A stretch of DNA of 7,307 nt from Thermoleophilia bacterium (GTDB lineage Bacteria > Actinomycetota > Thermoleophilia > Gaiellales > SKUG01), in NCBI GenBank assembly GCA_025964405.1, contig JAOPYW010000023.1, positions 1 to 7,307 on the forward strand, given 5' to 3'. The notes under the pieces were generated by a model, which was not told the origin of the DNA, did no database searches, and saw only the letters and a program-made list of their open reading frames with translations. The position numbers were made by a program, and so were the translations under genes. Below are positions 1 through 6,286 of the stretch, in pieces; within the stretch, counting starts at the first letter, position 1, and each line of letters starts with the position of its first letter.

Positions 1-209
1 GCAAAGCCGAACGCCTCATCCAGACACTCCTACGCGAATGGGCCTTCGTGGCCGGCTACCGCGGCAATGCCGAGCGCTGCTCGGCATTGCCGCCCTACCT
101 CGACCACGACAACAACCGCCGCTACCATAAGGCCTGCAAGAGCACCCCATGGCAGCGAGCAGCCTCAGACCTCTCCGCTGTCACCAACGTGTGTGGGCAC
201 TACACCTAG
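1..209 (+). CDS. IS481-family transposase, C-terminal fragment (5' end outside window)
   Basis: Reading from base 3, the frame is open from the window edge to TAG at 207-209 and gives 68 residues. It begins KAERLIQTLLREWAF and continues with NAERCSALPPYLDHDNNRR, ending VTNVCGHYT. This matches the C-terminal end of the DDE integrase core of IS481-type transposases: the (NG)KAER motif carrying the last catalytic Glu, then the NAER..ALP..L segment, then a short terminal tail. These proteins catalyse cut-and-paste or copy-out insertion of their own element. The usual HYN.RRPH.AL motif reads HDN.RRYH.AC here, so some conserved positions have changed and the copy may be decaying; an intact variant is also possible. 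The gene converges on mazG. I could not identify the terminal inverted repeat that would mark the right end of the element. The family call is from memory of the motif pattern. Confidence 0.85.
   Translation, partial: KAERLIQTLLREWAFVAGYRGNAERCSALPPYLDHDNNRRYHKACKSTPWQRAASDLSAVTNVCGHYT
61..93. repeat. Perfect 15-nt-arm palindrome with 3-nt loop inside the transposase frame
   Basis: Arm 61-75 reads GCGGCAATGCCGAGC and arm 79-93 is its exact reverse complement, with loop GCT at 76-78. Pairing stops at 60/94 (C against C). It lies in the codons for R-G-N-A-E-R-C-S-A-L-P, a conserved stretch of IS481 transposases, so part of the symmetry may come from coding constraint. In RNA it would form a very stable hairpin in the 3' part of the transposase message. 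Whether this has a role, such as limiting expression, is unknown. Confidence 0.8.
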
Positions 210-212
210 CTC

Positions 213-277
213 ATTGCTTGCACTCCGCCCTCCGGGCTCCGCGCTGGCGCACCTCGGCATCCTGCCTCGGTCCTCGC
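213..277 (+). repeat. Left arm of inverted, hairpin-forming repeat (REPIN-like)
   Basis: The inner core, 247-277, matches the reverse complement of 364-395 at 29 of 31 positions plus one inserted base. The outer flank 213-246 matches more loosely, at roughly 25 of 35. The core is itself palindromic and can fold as GCG, ACC, GGCA, loop TCC, TGCC, GGT, CGC, with TC opposite TC as an internal loop and C opposite CCT as an asymmetric bulge. The unequal bulge fixes the orientation, so the two arms are truly inverted relative to each other and not merely two symmetric units. Confidence 0.7.
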
Positions 278-363
278 AGATCGCACACCACGTTCACCCT
301 CCCGAAGCAGCGTGGGTCGGCACGAGGATCCGTCGTACGGGTGGCCGGATCGCGCAGCCGCCA

Positions 364-430
364 GCGAGGACCGAGCCATGGATGGCGAGGTGCGCCCGTG
401 CGGAGGCTGGAGGCCGAAGCACCAGCAACG
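364..430 (-). repeat. Right arm of inverted, hairpin-forming repeat (REPIN-like)
   Basis: Read on the minus strand, this copy folds as GCG, ACC, GCCA, loop TCCA, TGGC, GGT, CGC with the same TC/TC internal loop and C/CCT bulge as the left arm. The two core substitutions between the arms sit at opposite sides of the inner stem: GGCA/TGCC becomes GCCA/TGGC, so one G-C pair has become C-G. Such a compensatory change suggests selection for the fold. The copy begins about 37 nt downstream of the mazG stop on the mazG-sense strand. Confidence 0.7.
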
Positions 431-466
431 AAGCATGGCGATGCGCGCATCCGGCACCGCGAGCAC

Positions 467-1387
467 TCAGGTAGCTGACGAGCCCAACTGCGCCTTGGCG
501 CGCTGGTACCACTGCTCCTGCGCATCCAGGTCGAGGTCGGCGAACGCGACGCCCGCCTCCTCGGCGAGCGCCATCGCGGTCTCGACCCGGCCCCGGAACC
601 TGGAGGTCGACCCCTCCACCGCGAACTCGGGATCCACGTTGGTCAGGCGCGCCACGTTGGCGGCCGCGAACAGCACGTCACCGAGCTCACTGGCGGTCTG
701 GGCATCCGCGGCGTCGCCCTTGCCACGCGGCAACGTCCCGGCAGCCTCGGCGGCATCGATCGCCGCTCGCAGCTCCCCCACCTCTTCGTCGAGCTTGTCG
801 AGCGCAGCACGTGCGCTGTCGAAGTCGAAGCCGATCGTGGCGGCCTTCTGCTGGGTCTTGCGGGCGCGACCGAGTGCGGGCATCGCCTTGGGGATGCCGT
901 CGAACAGGCCACGATCCTCGCGGGTGCGCTTGATGCGGTTCCACTCGGTGAGCACGTCGTCGACGGTCTCGGCCGCGAGGTTCGCGTCGGCATCGGCACC
1001 AGTGGCCTCGGCCCCGAAGACGTGGGGATGCCGGCGCACCAGCTTCGTGAAGTTGCGCACGACGACGCTCTCGAGGTCGATCGACGGCTCCTGCTCGCGG
1101 CACCACATCGCGAGGAAGCAGACCTGGAACAGCAGGTCGCCGAGCTCGTCCTCGAAGTCGCCGAGGTCGGGGTGCGCCCCGGCGTCGACCGCGGCCTGGG
1201 CGGCGCGCGCCACGTCGGCGACCTCCCACGCCTCCTCGAGCGTGTGCGGAACGATGGTCGCGGCGTTCTGCGCGATGTCCCACGGGCAGTGCTCGCGCAG
1301 CAGGAGCGTCAGCTCCCAGAGCGCAGCGACGGCGGCCCCGAGGGAGCCGCCGTCACGTTCGATCGCTGGTACTGGCTGGACGGTCAC
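467..1387 (-). CDS. mazG: MazG nucleoside triphosphate pyrophosphohydrolase
   Basis: This 306-residue cytoplasmic enzyme should hydrolyse NTPs and dNTPs to the monophosphate and pyrophosphate, clearing aberrant nucleotides and, in some bacteria, lowering ppGpp indirectly. Both tandem MazG domains are visible. The N-terminal domain has LREHCPWD at 30-37, EExxE at 51-55 (E51, E52, E55), ExxD at E81/D84 and the family signature KLVRRHPHVF at 115-124. The C-terminal domain has ARKTQQKAATIGFDF near 175-189, a second EExxE at 201-205 and ExxD at E234/D237, then NVARL..DPE. All metal-binding acids are present in both domains, so it should be active. It is longer than E. coli MazG (263 aa), mainly through linker and C-terminal sequence. 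The start is GTG at 1387-1385, overlapping the upstream isomerase TGA (1386-1384) as GTGA. There is no clear ribosome binding site, so expression probably depends on coupling. Confidence 0.95.
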   Translation of the reverse strand: MTVQPVPAIERDGGSLGAAVAALWELTLLLREHCPWDIAQNAATIVPHTLEEAWEVADVARAAQAAVDAGAHPDLGDFEDELGDLLFQVCFLAMWCREQEPSIDLESVVVRNFTKLVRRHPHVFGAEATGADADANLAAETVDDVLTEWNRIKRTREDRGLFDGIPKAMPALGRARKTQQKAATIGFDFDSARAALDKLDEEVGELRAAIDAAEAAGTLPRGKGDAADAQTASELGDVLFAAANVARLTNVDPEFAVEGSTSRFRGRVETAMALAEEAGVAFADLDLDAQEQWYQRAKAQLGSSAT

Positions 1388-2574
1388 TTGTCGGTGGACG
1401 TCGTCTTCGTGTCGTCGGTCGAGGTCGTCGTGGCCGCCGCGTCGTCGGCCTTCGCGTCGTCGGTCGACGTCGTGTCGGTCTTCTTCGCGTCATCGCTCGA
1501 GGAGTCGTCCGACTTCGTCGTCTTCTCCTTCTTGGCGGTGGTCTTCGTGGTGTCGACCGTCTGCGTCCACACGTAGCCCTTGCGGCAGCTGACGTCGTCC
1601 TCCGCCTTCTTGCGGACGTCCTTCTGCCACTCGGTGTAGCGATCGGTCTCGTCGGTGCCCTGGATGGTCTTCTTGATGTCGGCCTTCACGTCGGCGAACT
1701 TCTGCTTCGACGCGGCCTTGATGGCGCTGCGGGCCTGGATGATGTGGTAGCCGAAGGAGGTCTTGATCGGCGCCGACGTGTCGCCGCTCTGGAAGCCGGC
1801 CGTGAAGACCTGCTTGTCGAACTCGGGCACGGTCTGGCCCTCCTGCACGCCGCCGGTCAGCACGCCGCCGGTGGTCTTGGAGCCCGGGTCGGTCGAGTAC
1901 TGCTTGGCCAGCTTGGCGAAGACCGCCTGGTCGCCACCCTTCACCTGGGCGTAGATGGTGTCGGCGAGCTTCTTGTCCTTCACCAAGATGTGCGCCACTT
2001 CGCGCGACTTCTTCGTGACGTACTGGTCGGGATGCTCGTCGTAGTACTTCTGGGCGTCGGCATCGGAGACCTTGACGTTCTTGGTGACGCGCTTGTAGAC
2101 GGCCTCCGAGAGCTTCTGGTCGCGGATGTCGGATTCGACGCGCGCCTCGGTGTAGCCGGTGCGCTTGAGCTCGGCCTTGAAGGCCTTCTCGTCATCCTTG
2201 AAGTACTGCTTCTTGAGGTCGGCGACACCCTTCTTGACCTGCTTGTCGGTCACCTTGATGTCGTAGCGATCGGCCTGCTGGCGGATCAGCTCGCGCTGGA
2301 TCAGGAACTCGACGGCCTGGCTCTTCAGCGTCGCGAGCTCGTCGGTGCCCTTCTTCGGGAAGTCGCGTGCGTTGTCCTTGTACTGCTGCCTCGCGCTCGT
2401 GAGGAGGAGGTCGAAATCCTTCGTCTTGATCGCGGTGCCGTCGACGGTGCAGAACGCGTCGTCAGGGATGCCACCGATGCCGAGCACGCCGTCGTCGCCA
2501 CCACAGCCGGCAGCGACGAAGCCCGCCATGACGATGGGCAGGATGATGCGGGCGAAAGTGCGTCCGAGGTGCAT
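1384..2574 (-). CDS. SurA/PrsA-like peptidyl-prolyl cis-trans isomerase lipoprotein (PpiC/parvulin type)
   Basis: A 396-residue extracytoplasmic folding factor. Residues 1-23 form a signal peptide (Arg at 5 and 9, hydrophobic 10-22) ending AAG before Cys24, an approximate lipobox with Ala instead of Leu at -3, so membrane anchoring by lipid is likely. Residues 40-185 are a helical, Lys/Gln/Asp-rich SurA-N-like chaperone region. Residues 191-282 are the parvulin domain, with AHILV (H195), FAKLAKQYSTDPGS at 219-232, a GG.L-type turn at 236-239 and TSFGYHII with H277. Cys42 and Cys330 are the only other cysteines and could form a disulfide. Residues 341-396 are a Thr/Asp/Lys/Ala/Ser-only tail, probably disordered. 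The ATG at 2574 is chosen because it starts the signal peptide and has GAAGGA 10 nt upstream. The open frame continues back to 3288, but that part overlaps mfd out of frame. It is followed directly by mazG through a GTGA overlap. Confidence 0.9.
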   Translation of the reverse strand: MHLGRTFARIILPIVMAGFVAAGCGGDDGVLGIGGIPDDAFCTVDGTAIKTKDFDLLLTSARQQYKDNARDFPKKGTDELATLKSQAVEFLIQRELIRQQADRYDIKVTDKQVKKGVADLKKQYFKDDEKAFKAELKRTGYTEARVESDIRDQKLSEAVYKRVTKNVKVSDADAQKYYDEHPDQYVTKKSREVAHILVKDKKLADTIYAQVKGGDQAVFAKLAKQYSTDPGSKTTGGVLTGGVQEGQTVPEFDKQVFTAGFQSGDTSAPIKTSFGYHIIQARSAIKAASKQKFADVKADIKKTIQGTDETDRYTEWQKDVRKKAEDDVSCRKGYVWTQTVDTTKTTAKKEKTTKSDDSSSDDAKKTDTTSTDDAKADDAAATTTSTDDTKTTSTDK

Positions 2575-2584
2575 GGTGCGGTGG

Positions 2585-2590
2585 TCCTTC
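2585..2590 (-). promoter_or_regulatory. Ribosome binding site of the isomerase gene
   Basis: The minus strand reads GAAGGA, ten bases before the ATG at 2574. It supports this start over any upstream in-frame codon, which would lack a signal peptide at its N-terminus. Its first base overlaps the palindrome at 2590-2599. Confidence 0.6.
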
Positions 2591-2603
2591 AATCGATTGC
2601 AAT
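2590..2603. repeat. Two overlapping short palindromes in the isomerase leader
   Basis: CAATCGATTG at 2590-2599 is a perfect 10-bp palindrome, and ATTGCAAT at 2596-2603 is a perfect 8-bp palindrome overlapping it. They form an AT-rich patch in GC-rich DNA immediately upstream of, and touching, the ribosome binding site. A regulator site or a small RNA fold could explain them, but sequences this short also arise by chance. Confidence 0.35.
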
Positions 2604-2627
2604 GCGCTCGATCCGAGCAGCGGCGTG

Positions 2628-2656
2628 ACCATACCAGACACACCCCCGGATTCCAC
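2628..2656 (-). promoter_or_regulatory. Candidate extended -10 promoter for isomerase-mazG
   Basis: On the minus strand TGGTATGGT (2636-2628) resembles an extended -10 element: a TG dinucleotide, one base, then TATGGT with four of six consensus matches. The hexamer 17 nt upstream, TGGAAT, is a poor -35 (three of six). Transcription would start near 2621, giving a leader of about 47 nt. The placement after a stem-loop and before a gene with its own ribosome binding site is suitable, but the motif match alone is weak. Confidence 0.3.
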
Positions 2657-2692
2657 GGTGGGCGGTTTACTGCCCGATGCACCCATATCCCG

Positions 2693-2723
2693 CACCCCCT
2701 GATCAGGTTCACGGGAGGGGGTG
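2693..2723 (-). terminator. Stem-loop just downstream of mfd, possible terminator
   Basis: In the mfd-sense direction CACCCCCT (2723-2716) pairs perfectly with AGGGGGTG (2700-2693) across a 15-nt loop. The stem begins five bases after the mfd stop codon. Seven of the eight pairs that follow the first C-G are strong apart from two A-U pairs. No U-run follows, so it is not a classical intrinsic terminator. U-less hairpins after stop codons are common in actinobacteria and may pause polymerase or protect the mRNA 3' end. Confidence 0.4.
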
Positions 2724-2728
2724 GCGGC

Positions 2729-5700
2729 TCAGCGGCCGAGCACGCGCGCAGCGGCTCGCAGCAGCTCGACGGCCCGGGGCGACGCCTCTTCGCGGGTGGT
2801 GACGCGCGCGCCCAGCTCCCCGGAATTCGAGTTCCAGACGGCCCACGGGTGGTCGGCCGTGAGGTAGCCGAGCTGCGTGCTCGTGAAATTGACGGGCCCG
2901 AAGGCGACGCGCGGCGGGCCGACGACGAGGCGGCGGGCGCCGAGGCGCTGCATGAGCAGGCGCATGCGCCCGAGGTCGACGAGGTTGGCGACGGGTTCGG
3001 GCAGCTCGCCGAAGCGGTCGGTGAGCTCCTCCACGAGCGTGTCGAGGCGGTCCTCGCTCGGCGCGAGCGCGATGCGGCGGTGCACGTCGATCTTGATCGC
3101 CTCCGACGCGACGTAGTCGGCCGGCACGTAGGCGTGCAGCTTGGTCTCGATGAGCGCCGACTGCTCCTCGACGATCGGGGTGCCCTCCATCTCGGCGACG
3201 GCGCCCTGGAGCATGTCCATGTAGAGCTCGAAGCCGATCGCGGCCACGTGGCCCGACTGCTCCCCGCCGAGCAGGTTGCCGGCGCCACGCAGCTCGAGGT
3301 CGCGCATCGCGATCTTGGAGCCGGAGCCGAGGTCGGTGAAGTCGCTGAGGGTCGTCAGGCGGGCGCGCGCCTCCTCCGAGAGCTCACGCGCGCTCGGGTA
3401 GAACAGGTACGCGTGCGCGCTGCGCGAGGAACGACCCGCGCGCCCGCGGATCTGGTAGAGCTGGGACATGCCGAGCATGTCGGCGCGATCGACGACGAGC
3501 GTGTTCGCGTCGGGCACGTCGAGGCCCGACTCGATGATGGTGGTGGCGACGAGCACGTCGAAGTCGCGCCGCATGAGCCCCATCATCACACTCTCGAGCT
3601 GCTTCTCGGTCATCTGCCCGTGACCGACGGCGACGCGGGCCTTCGGCACCATCTGGCGGATCTTCTCGGCGGCCTCGTCGATCGTCTCGACGCGGTTGTG
3701 CAGGATGAAGACCTGCCCCTCGCGTTCGAGTTCGCGCTCGATCGCCATCGTCACGACGCCCTCGTCGTACTCGCCCACGTGGGTCGCGATCGGCCGGCGC
3801 CCCTGCGGCGCGGTCTCGATCACCGTGATGTCGCGAATGCCCGCGAGTGACATGTGCAGCGTGCGTGGAATCGGGGTCGCCGACAACGACAGCACGTCGA
3901 CCTCGAGCCGCATCTGGCGCAGCAGCTCCTTCTGGGCGACGCCGAAGCGCTGCTCCTCGTCGACGATCACGAGGCCCAGGGCCTTGGGGAGCACGTCGCG
4001 CGAGAGGATGCGGTGGGTACCGATGAGGATGTCGATCTTGCCGACGGTGAAGTCGCCCAGGATCGCCTTCGTCTGCTTCGGGGTGCGGAAGCGGCTCACC
4101 ATGTCGACGGTCACCGGCAACTCGCCGATGCGCTCCCGGAAGCTGCGCAGGTGCTGGTCGGCGAGCACCGTGGTGGGTACGAGCATCATCACCTGGCGCC
4201 CGCCGGCGACCGCCTTCACGGCGGCGCGCATGGCGACCTCGGTCTTGCCATAGCCGACGTCGCCCACGATGAGGCGGTCCATCGGGTGCGGCTGCTCCAT
4301 GTCGTGCTTCACGGCGGCGATGGCCGTGAGCTGGTCCTCCGTCTCCTCGTAGGGGAAGGCGGCCTCGAAGCGCTCGACGACCTCCTCGTCCTCAGGGAAG
4401 GCGTGGCCGATGGCGCGTGCGCGCTTGGCATAGAGCGCGAGCAGCTCGCCGGCGAGCTCGTGCACGGCCTGGCGGGCACGGTTCTTGAGCTGGTCCCAGC
4501 GCTTGCCACCGAGCTTGGCGAGCGTCGGGGCGCCACCGTCGGCGCCGACGTAGCGGGTGACCTTGCCCATCTGCTCGTGGGGCACGAACACCTTGTCGGC
4601 GCCCGCGAAGTCGAGCTTCAGGTAATCGCGCGTGACACTGGCGACGGTCTTGGTCTCGAAGCCGGCGAAGCGCGCGACGCCGTGGTCTTCGTGCACCACG
4701 TAGTCGCCGACGCTGAGCGAGGTGAACGCCTGCATGGCCTGGCCGATGCGCCCGGCGGCGCCCGTGTTCGGATCCTGGCCCGTGACCCGCGTGCGGAAGA
4801 GCCGGCCCGACGGCACGATCGCGATGCCGAGCTGACGCGAGACGACACCCTGCGCGAGCGGGGAGATCGCGAACCACGCCTCGGGGCGCCCACCGTTCTC
4901 CTCGATCGCGGCGGCCTCGGCCGCGCGCGCCGACACCGCGTGTTCGCTCGTGTCGCCATCACCCGCGAGCGCGCGGAGCGGCACCTTGGCGAGCTCACGC
5001 GGGTCGACCTTGCGCAGCTGCTGGGAGATGCGCCCGAGGTGCCCTGCGTGCGGGAAGGTGATGACCGTGCGCATGCCACGCCCGATGAGGCCGGCGAGTT
5101 CGTTCTCGGCCTCGGCGAACCCGACCGACCCGAAGACGGGTGGTTGCGCGTCGAACTGGTGAGCCTGGCCGGTGCCAAGCGGATCGAGCTGGTCACCGGC
5201 GCCCAGCAGGTCGCCGATCGCGGCGCCCGTCACGTAGGAGCCGTCGGGCACGTGCGACGCTGCGAGCTCGGCCACCTGGTCGGTCGCCTCGCGGGAGGTC
5301 TGCGCGGCCTCCCAGATGATGAGGTGGGTGCCCGCGAAGGCCTCCCATGCTGCCTCCAGCTCCCCCTCGACGAAGTCGATGACCGGATCGCTGATCGCGC
5401 CGGTGTCGCCGCTGTGGGTGGTCCACCAGTCGCTCGCCGACCCCATGCCGCGCACTTCGCTGGCGGGCTCGAAGGTGACGTGCGTGAGCGGCCCGAGGGA
5501 GCGCTGGGTGTAGGGCGAGAACTGGCGGATCGCCTCGATCTCGTCGTCGAAGAGCTCGATGCGCACGGGGTACTGGGCCGTGGTTCCATAGACGTCGACG
5601 ATGTCGCCGCGCACCGCCATCTGCCCGCGCTCGTCGGCTTGCTCGACCCGTTCGTAGCCGGCGTCGACGAGCGAACGCACGAGCTGGTCACGCTCGATCG

Positions 5701-6208
5701 AATCGGTGACGTCGACCTGCACGGGCTCGGGGCGGGCGGCGGCCTTCGGAACCCGCTCGAGGAGGGCCGCGACCGAGGCCACGACGACGCCGTGCTGGCG
5801 TACGACGCGCCGGGCATGCTCACGGGCGCCGATGCGGGCGGGCGATGGTGCGACGCCGGAGCCGTAGCGCACGGCGCGCGAGACGTAGGGCGCGGCGCGG
5901 CCAGGACCGAGGTACCAGCCGACCGCGTCGGCGATGCGCTCGGCGTCGGCGTCGGTGGGCGCGACGACCAGGAGCGGACGGGTCTCGACGGGCTCGAAGG
6001 TGCCGTCGGGCGAGACCGGACCGAGGTTGGCGGCCGCGAGCAGCAGGGGCAGGAGCGGTTCGCCGACGCGCGCGTGCCCGGCTCCGGTGTCGGTGCGCAC
6101 GTCGGTGACCCAGGCGATGACCGGAGCCGTGGCGGCTGCGGCCGCGACGACAGGCTCCAGCGAAGAACTGGCCAGGGCTGACGTGTGACTGCTGGACGCG
6201 CTGCTCAC
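2729..6208 (-). CDS. mfd: Transcription-repair coupling factor Mfd
   Basis: This 1159-residue DNA translocase removes RNA polymerase stalled at lesions and recruits UvrA. In order: a UvrB-like module at about 20-340, whose D2 segment retains R200, R216 and F220, spaced exactly like E. coli R165, R181 and F185 that bind UvrA; the RNA-polymerase-interacting domain near 499-570 (GDYVVHEDHGVARF from 501); an SF2 motor with Walker A GDVGYGKT 649-656, DEEQ 750-753, a SATP motif, and QIRGRAGR 919-926; the TRG translocation motif around DLELRGAGNLLGGEQSGH; and the autoinhibitory D7 domain at roughly 1000-1159. E. coli Mfd is 1148 aa, so the length fits. I chose GTG 6208-6206 because its bases overlap the TGA of the preceding micro-ORF. 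A GTG at 6256 is in frame but lies inside that micro-ORF without its own ribosome binding site. Residues 1-30 are Ala/Ser-rich and unconserved. Confidence 0.95.
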   Translation of the reverse strand: MSSASSSHTSALASSSLEPVVAAAAATAPVIAWVTDVRTDTGAGHARVGEPLLPLLLAAANLGPVSPDGTFEPVETRPLLVVAPTDADAERIADAVGWYLGPGRAAPYVSRAVRYGSGVAPSPARIGAREHARRVVRQHGVVVASVAALLERVPKAAARPEPVQVDVTDSIERDQLVRSLVDAGYERVEQADERGQMAVRGDIVDVYGTTAQYPVRIELFDDEIEAIRQFSPYTQRSLGPLTHVTFEPASEVRGMGSASDWWTTHSGDTGAISDPVIDFVEGELEAAWEAFAGTHLIIWEAAQTSREATDQVAELAASHVPDGSYVTGAAIGDLLGAGDQLDPLGTGQAHQFDAQPPVFGSVGFAEAENELAGLIGRGMRTVITFPHAGHLGRISQQLRKVDPRELAKVPLRALAGDGDTSEHAVSARAAEAAAIEENGGRPEAWFAISPLAQGVVSRQLGIAIVPSGRLFRTRVTGQDPNTGAAGRIGQAMQAFTSLSVGDYVVHEDHGVARFAGFETKTVASVTRDYLKLDFAGADKVFVPHEQMGKVTRYVGADGGAPTLAKLGGKRWDQLKNRARQAVHELAGELLALYAKRARAIGHAFPEDEEVVERFEAAFPYEETEDQLTAIAAVKHDMEQPHPMDRLIVGDVGYGKTEVAMRAAVKAVAGGRQVMMLVPTTVLADQHLRSFRERIGELPVTVDMVSRFRTPKQTKAILGDFTVGKIDILIGTHRILSRDVLPKALGLVIVDEEQRFGVAQKELLRQMRLEVDVLSLSATPIPRTLHMSLAGIRDITVIETAPQGRRPIATHVGEYDEGVVTMAIERELEREGQVFILHNRVETIDEAAEKIRQMVPKARVAVGHGQMTEKQLESVMMGLMRRDFDVLVATTIIESGLDVPDANTLVVDRADMLGMSQLYQIRGRAGRSSRSAHAYLFYPSARELSEEARARLTTLSDFTDLGSGSKIAMRDLELRGAGNLLGGEQSGHVAAIGFELYMDMLQGAVAEMEGTPIVEEQSALIETKLHAYVPADYVASEAIKIDVHRRIALAPSEDRLDTLVEELTDRFGELPEPVANLVDLGRMRLLMQRLGARRLVVGPPRVAFGPVNFTSTQLGYLTADHPWAVWNSNSGELGARVTTREEASPRAVELLRAAARVLGR

Positions 6209-6270
6209 GAGTGAGGGAGCGTACCGCACTGCGCGCAGGATATGCCTGCCGGGCACACGCAGCGCGGCAT
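6205..6270 (-). CDS. 21-aa cysteine-containing micro-ORF coupled to mfd
   Basis: An ATG at 6270-6268 opens a 22-codon frame ending TGA at 6207-6205. The peptide begins MPRCVCPAGISCAQCG and ends with a short LPHS tail. It carries four cysteines in a CxC-x5-CxxC pattern, all encoded by TGC, plus one rare ATA codon. A perfect AGGAGG sits five bases upstream of the ATG. The ATG is 16 bases after the stop of the upstream gene, and the TGA overlaps the mfd GTG as GTGA. I know no named family for it. It could be a leader whose translation sets the rate of mfd initiation, a cysteine-sensing attenuator, or a tiny metal- or thiol-binding peptide. The translation signals are strong; that the peptide itself has a function is speculation. 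Confidence 0.6.
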   Translation of the reverse strand: MPRCVCPAGISCAQCGTLPHS

Positions 6271-6275
6271 CCCGT

Positions 6276-6281
6276 CCTCCT
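6276..6281 (-). promoter_or_regulatory. Perfect Shine-Dalgarno AGGAGG of the micro-ORF
   Basis: The minus strand reads GCAGGAGGACGGGATG, a consensus ribosome binding site with ideal spacing to the micro-ORF ATG. It is the strongest such site in the window. It begins five bases after the upstream gene's TGA (6289-6287), and mfd has no comparable site of its own. This makes the micro-ORF the likely ribosome entry point for mfd. Confidence 0.7.
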
Positions 6282-6286
6282 GCGGA

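Larger units (their letters stand above)
210..466. other. Gene-free region between convergent transposase and mazG
   Basis: I find no supported gene here. The open frames crossing this stretch have no ribosome binding site, no recognisable protein and no codon pattern like the neighbours. The region is dominated by two inverted copies of one repeat (213-277 and 364-430) around an 86-nt centre. The centre contains a small hairpin at 328-342, in which CCGT pairs with ACGG around a CGT loop. No U-tract terminator is visible for either flanking gene. The hairpins may serve that role in both directions, but this is inference. Confidence 0.6.

Noticed and set aside
312..1592. 426-codon plus-strand open frame over mazG
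   Set aside because: It is antisense to mazG and the isomerase tail, very Ser/Arg/Ala-rich, has no ribosome binding site, and crosses the repeat region.
2660..2675. Small hairpin GGGCGG-TTTA-CTGCCC
   Set aside because: In the transcribed (minus) strand one pair becomes an A-C mismatch, and the stem is too short to claim a terminator or riboswitch.
3031..3062. Possible third copy of the hairpin repeat in mfd (GGTCCTCGCT match)
   Set aside because: Only about ten bases match and the rest of the core and fold are absent. It is explained by mfd codons.
2575..3288. Upstream extension of the isomerase frame into mfd
   Set aside because: It overlaps mfd in another frame and is Ser/Arg/Pro-rich. 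The signal peptide and lipobox begin at the ATG at 2574, which has its own ribosome binding site.
2345..3850. 501-codon plus-strand open frame
   Set aside because: It is antisense to mfd and the isomerase, has His/Asp/Arg-rich shadow composition, and spans the stem-loop and intergenic gap without any gene-like feature.
3854..6181. 775-codon plus-strand open frame
   Set aside because: It is fully antisense to mfd, whose motifs are unambiguous. The translation is Gly/Arg/Asp/Leu-rich with no recognisable domain, as expected for the complement of high-GC coding DNA.
6209..6256. mfd start at GTG 6256
   Set aside because: It lies within the micro-ORF, has no ribosome binding site at a suitable distance, and adds 16 residues with no Mfd similarity. 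It cannot be fully excluded.
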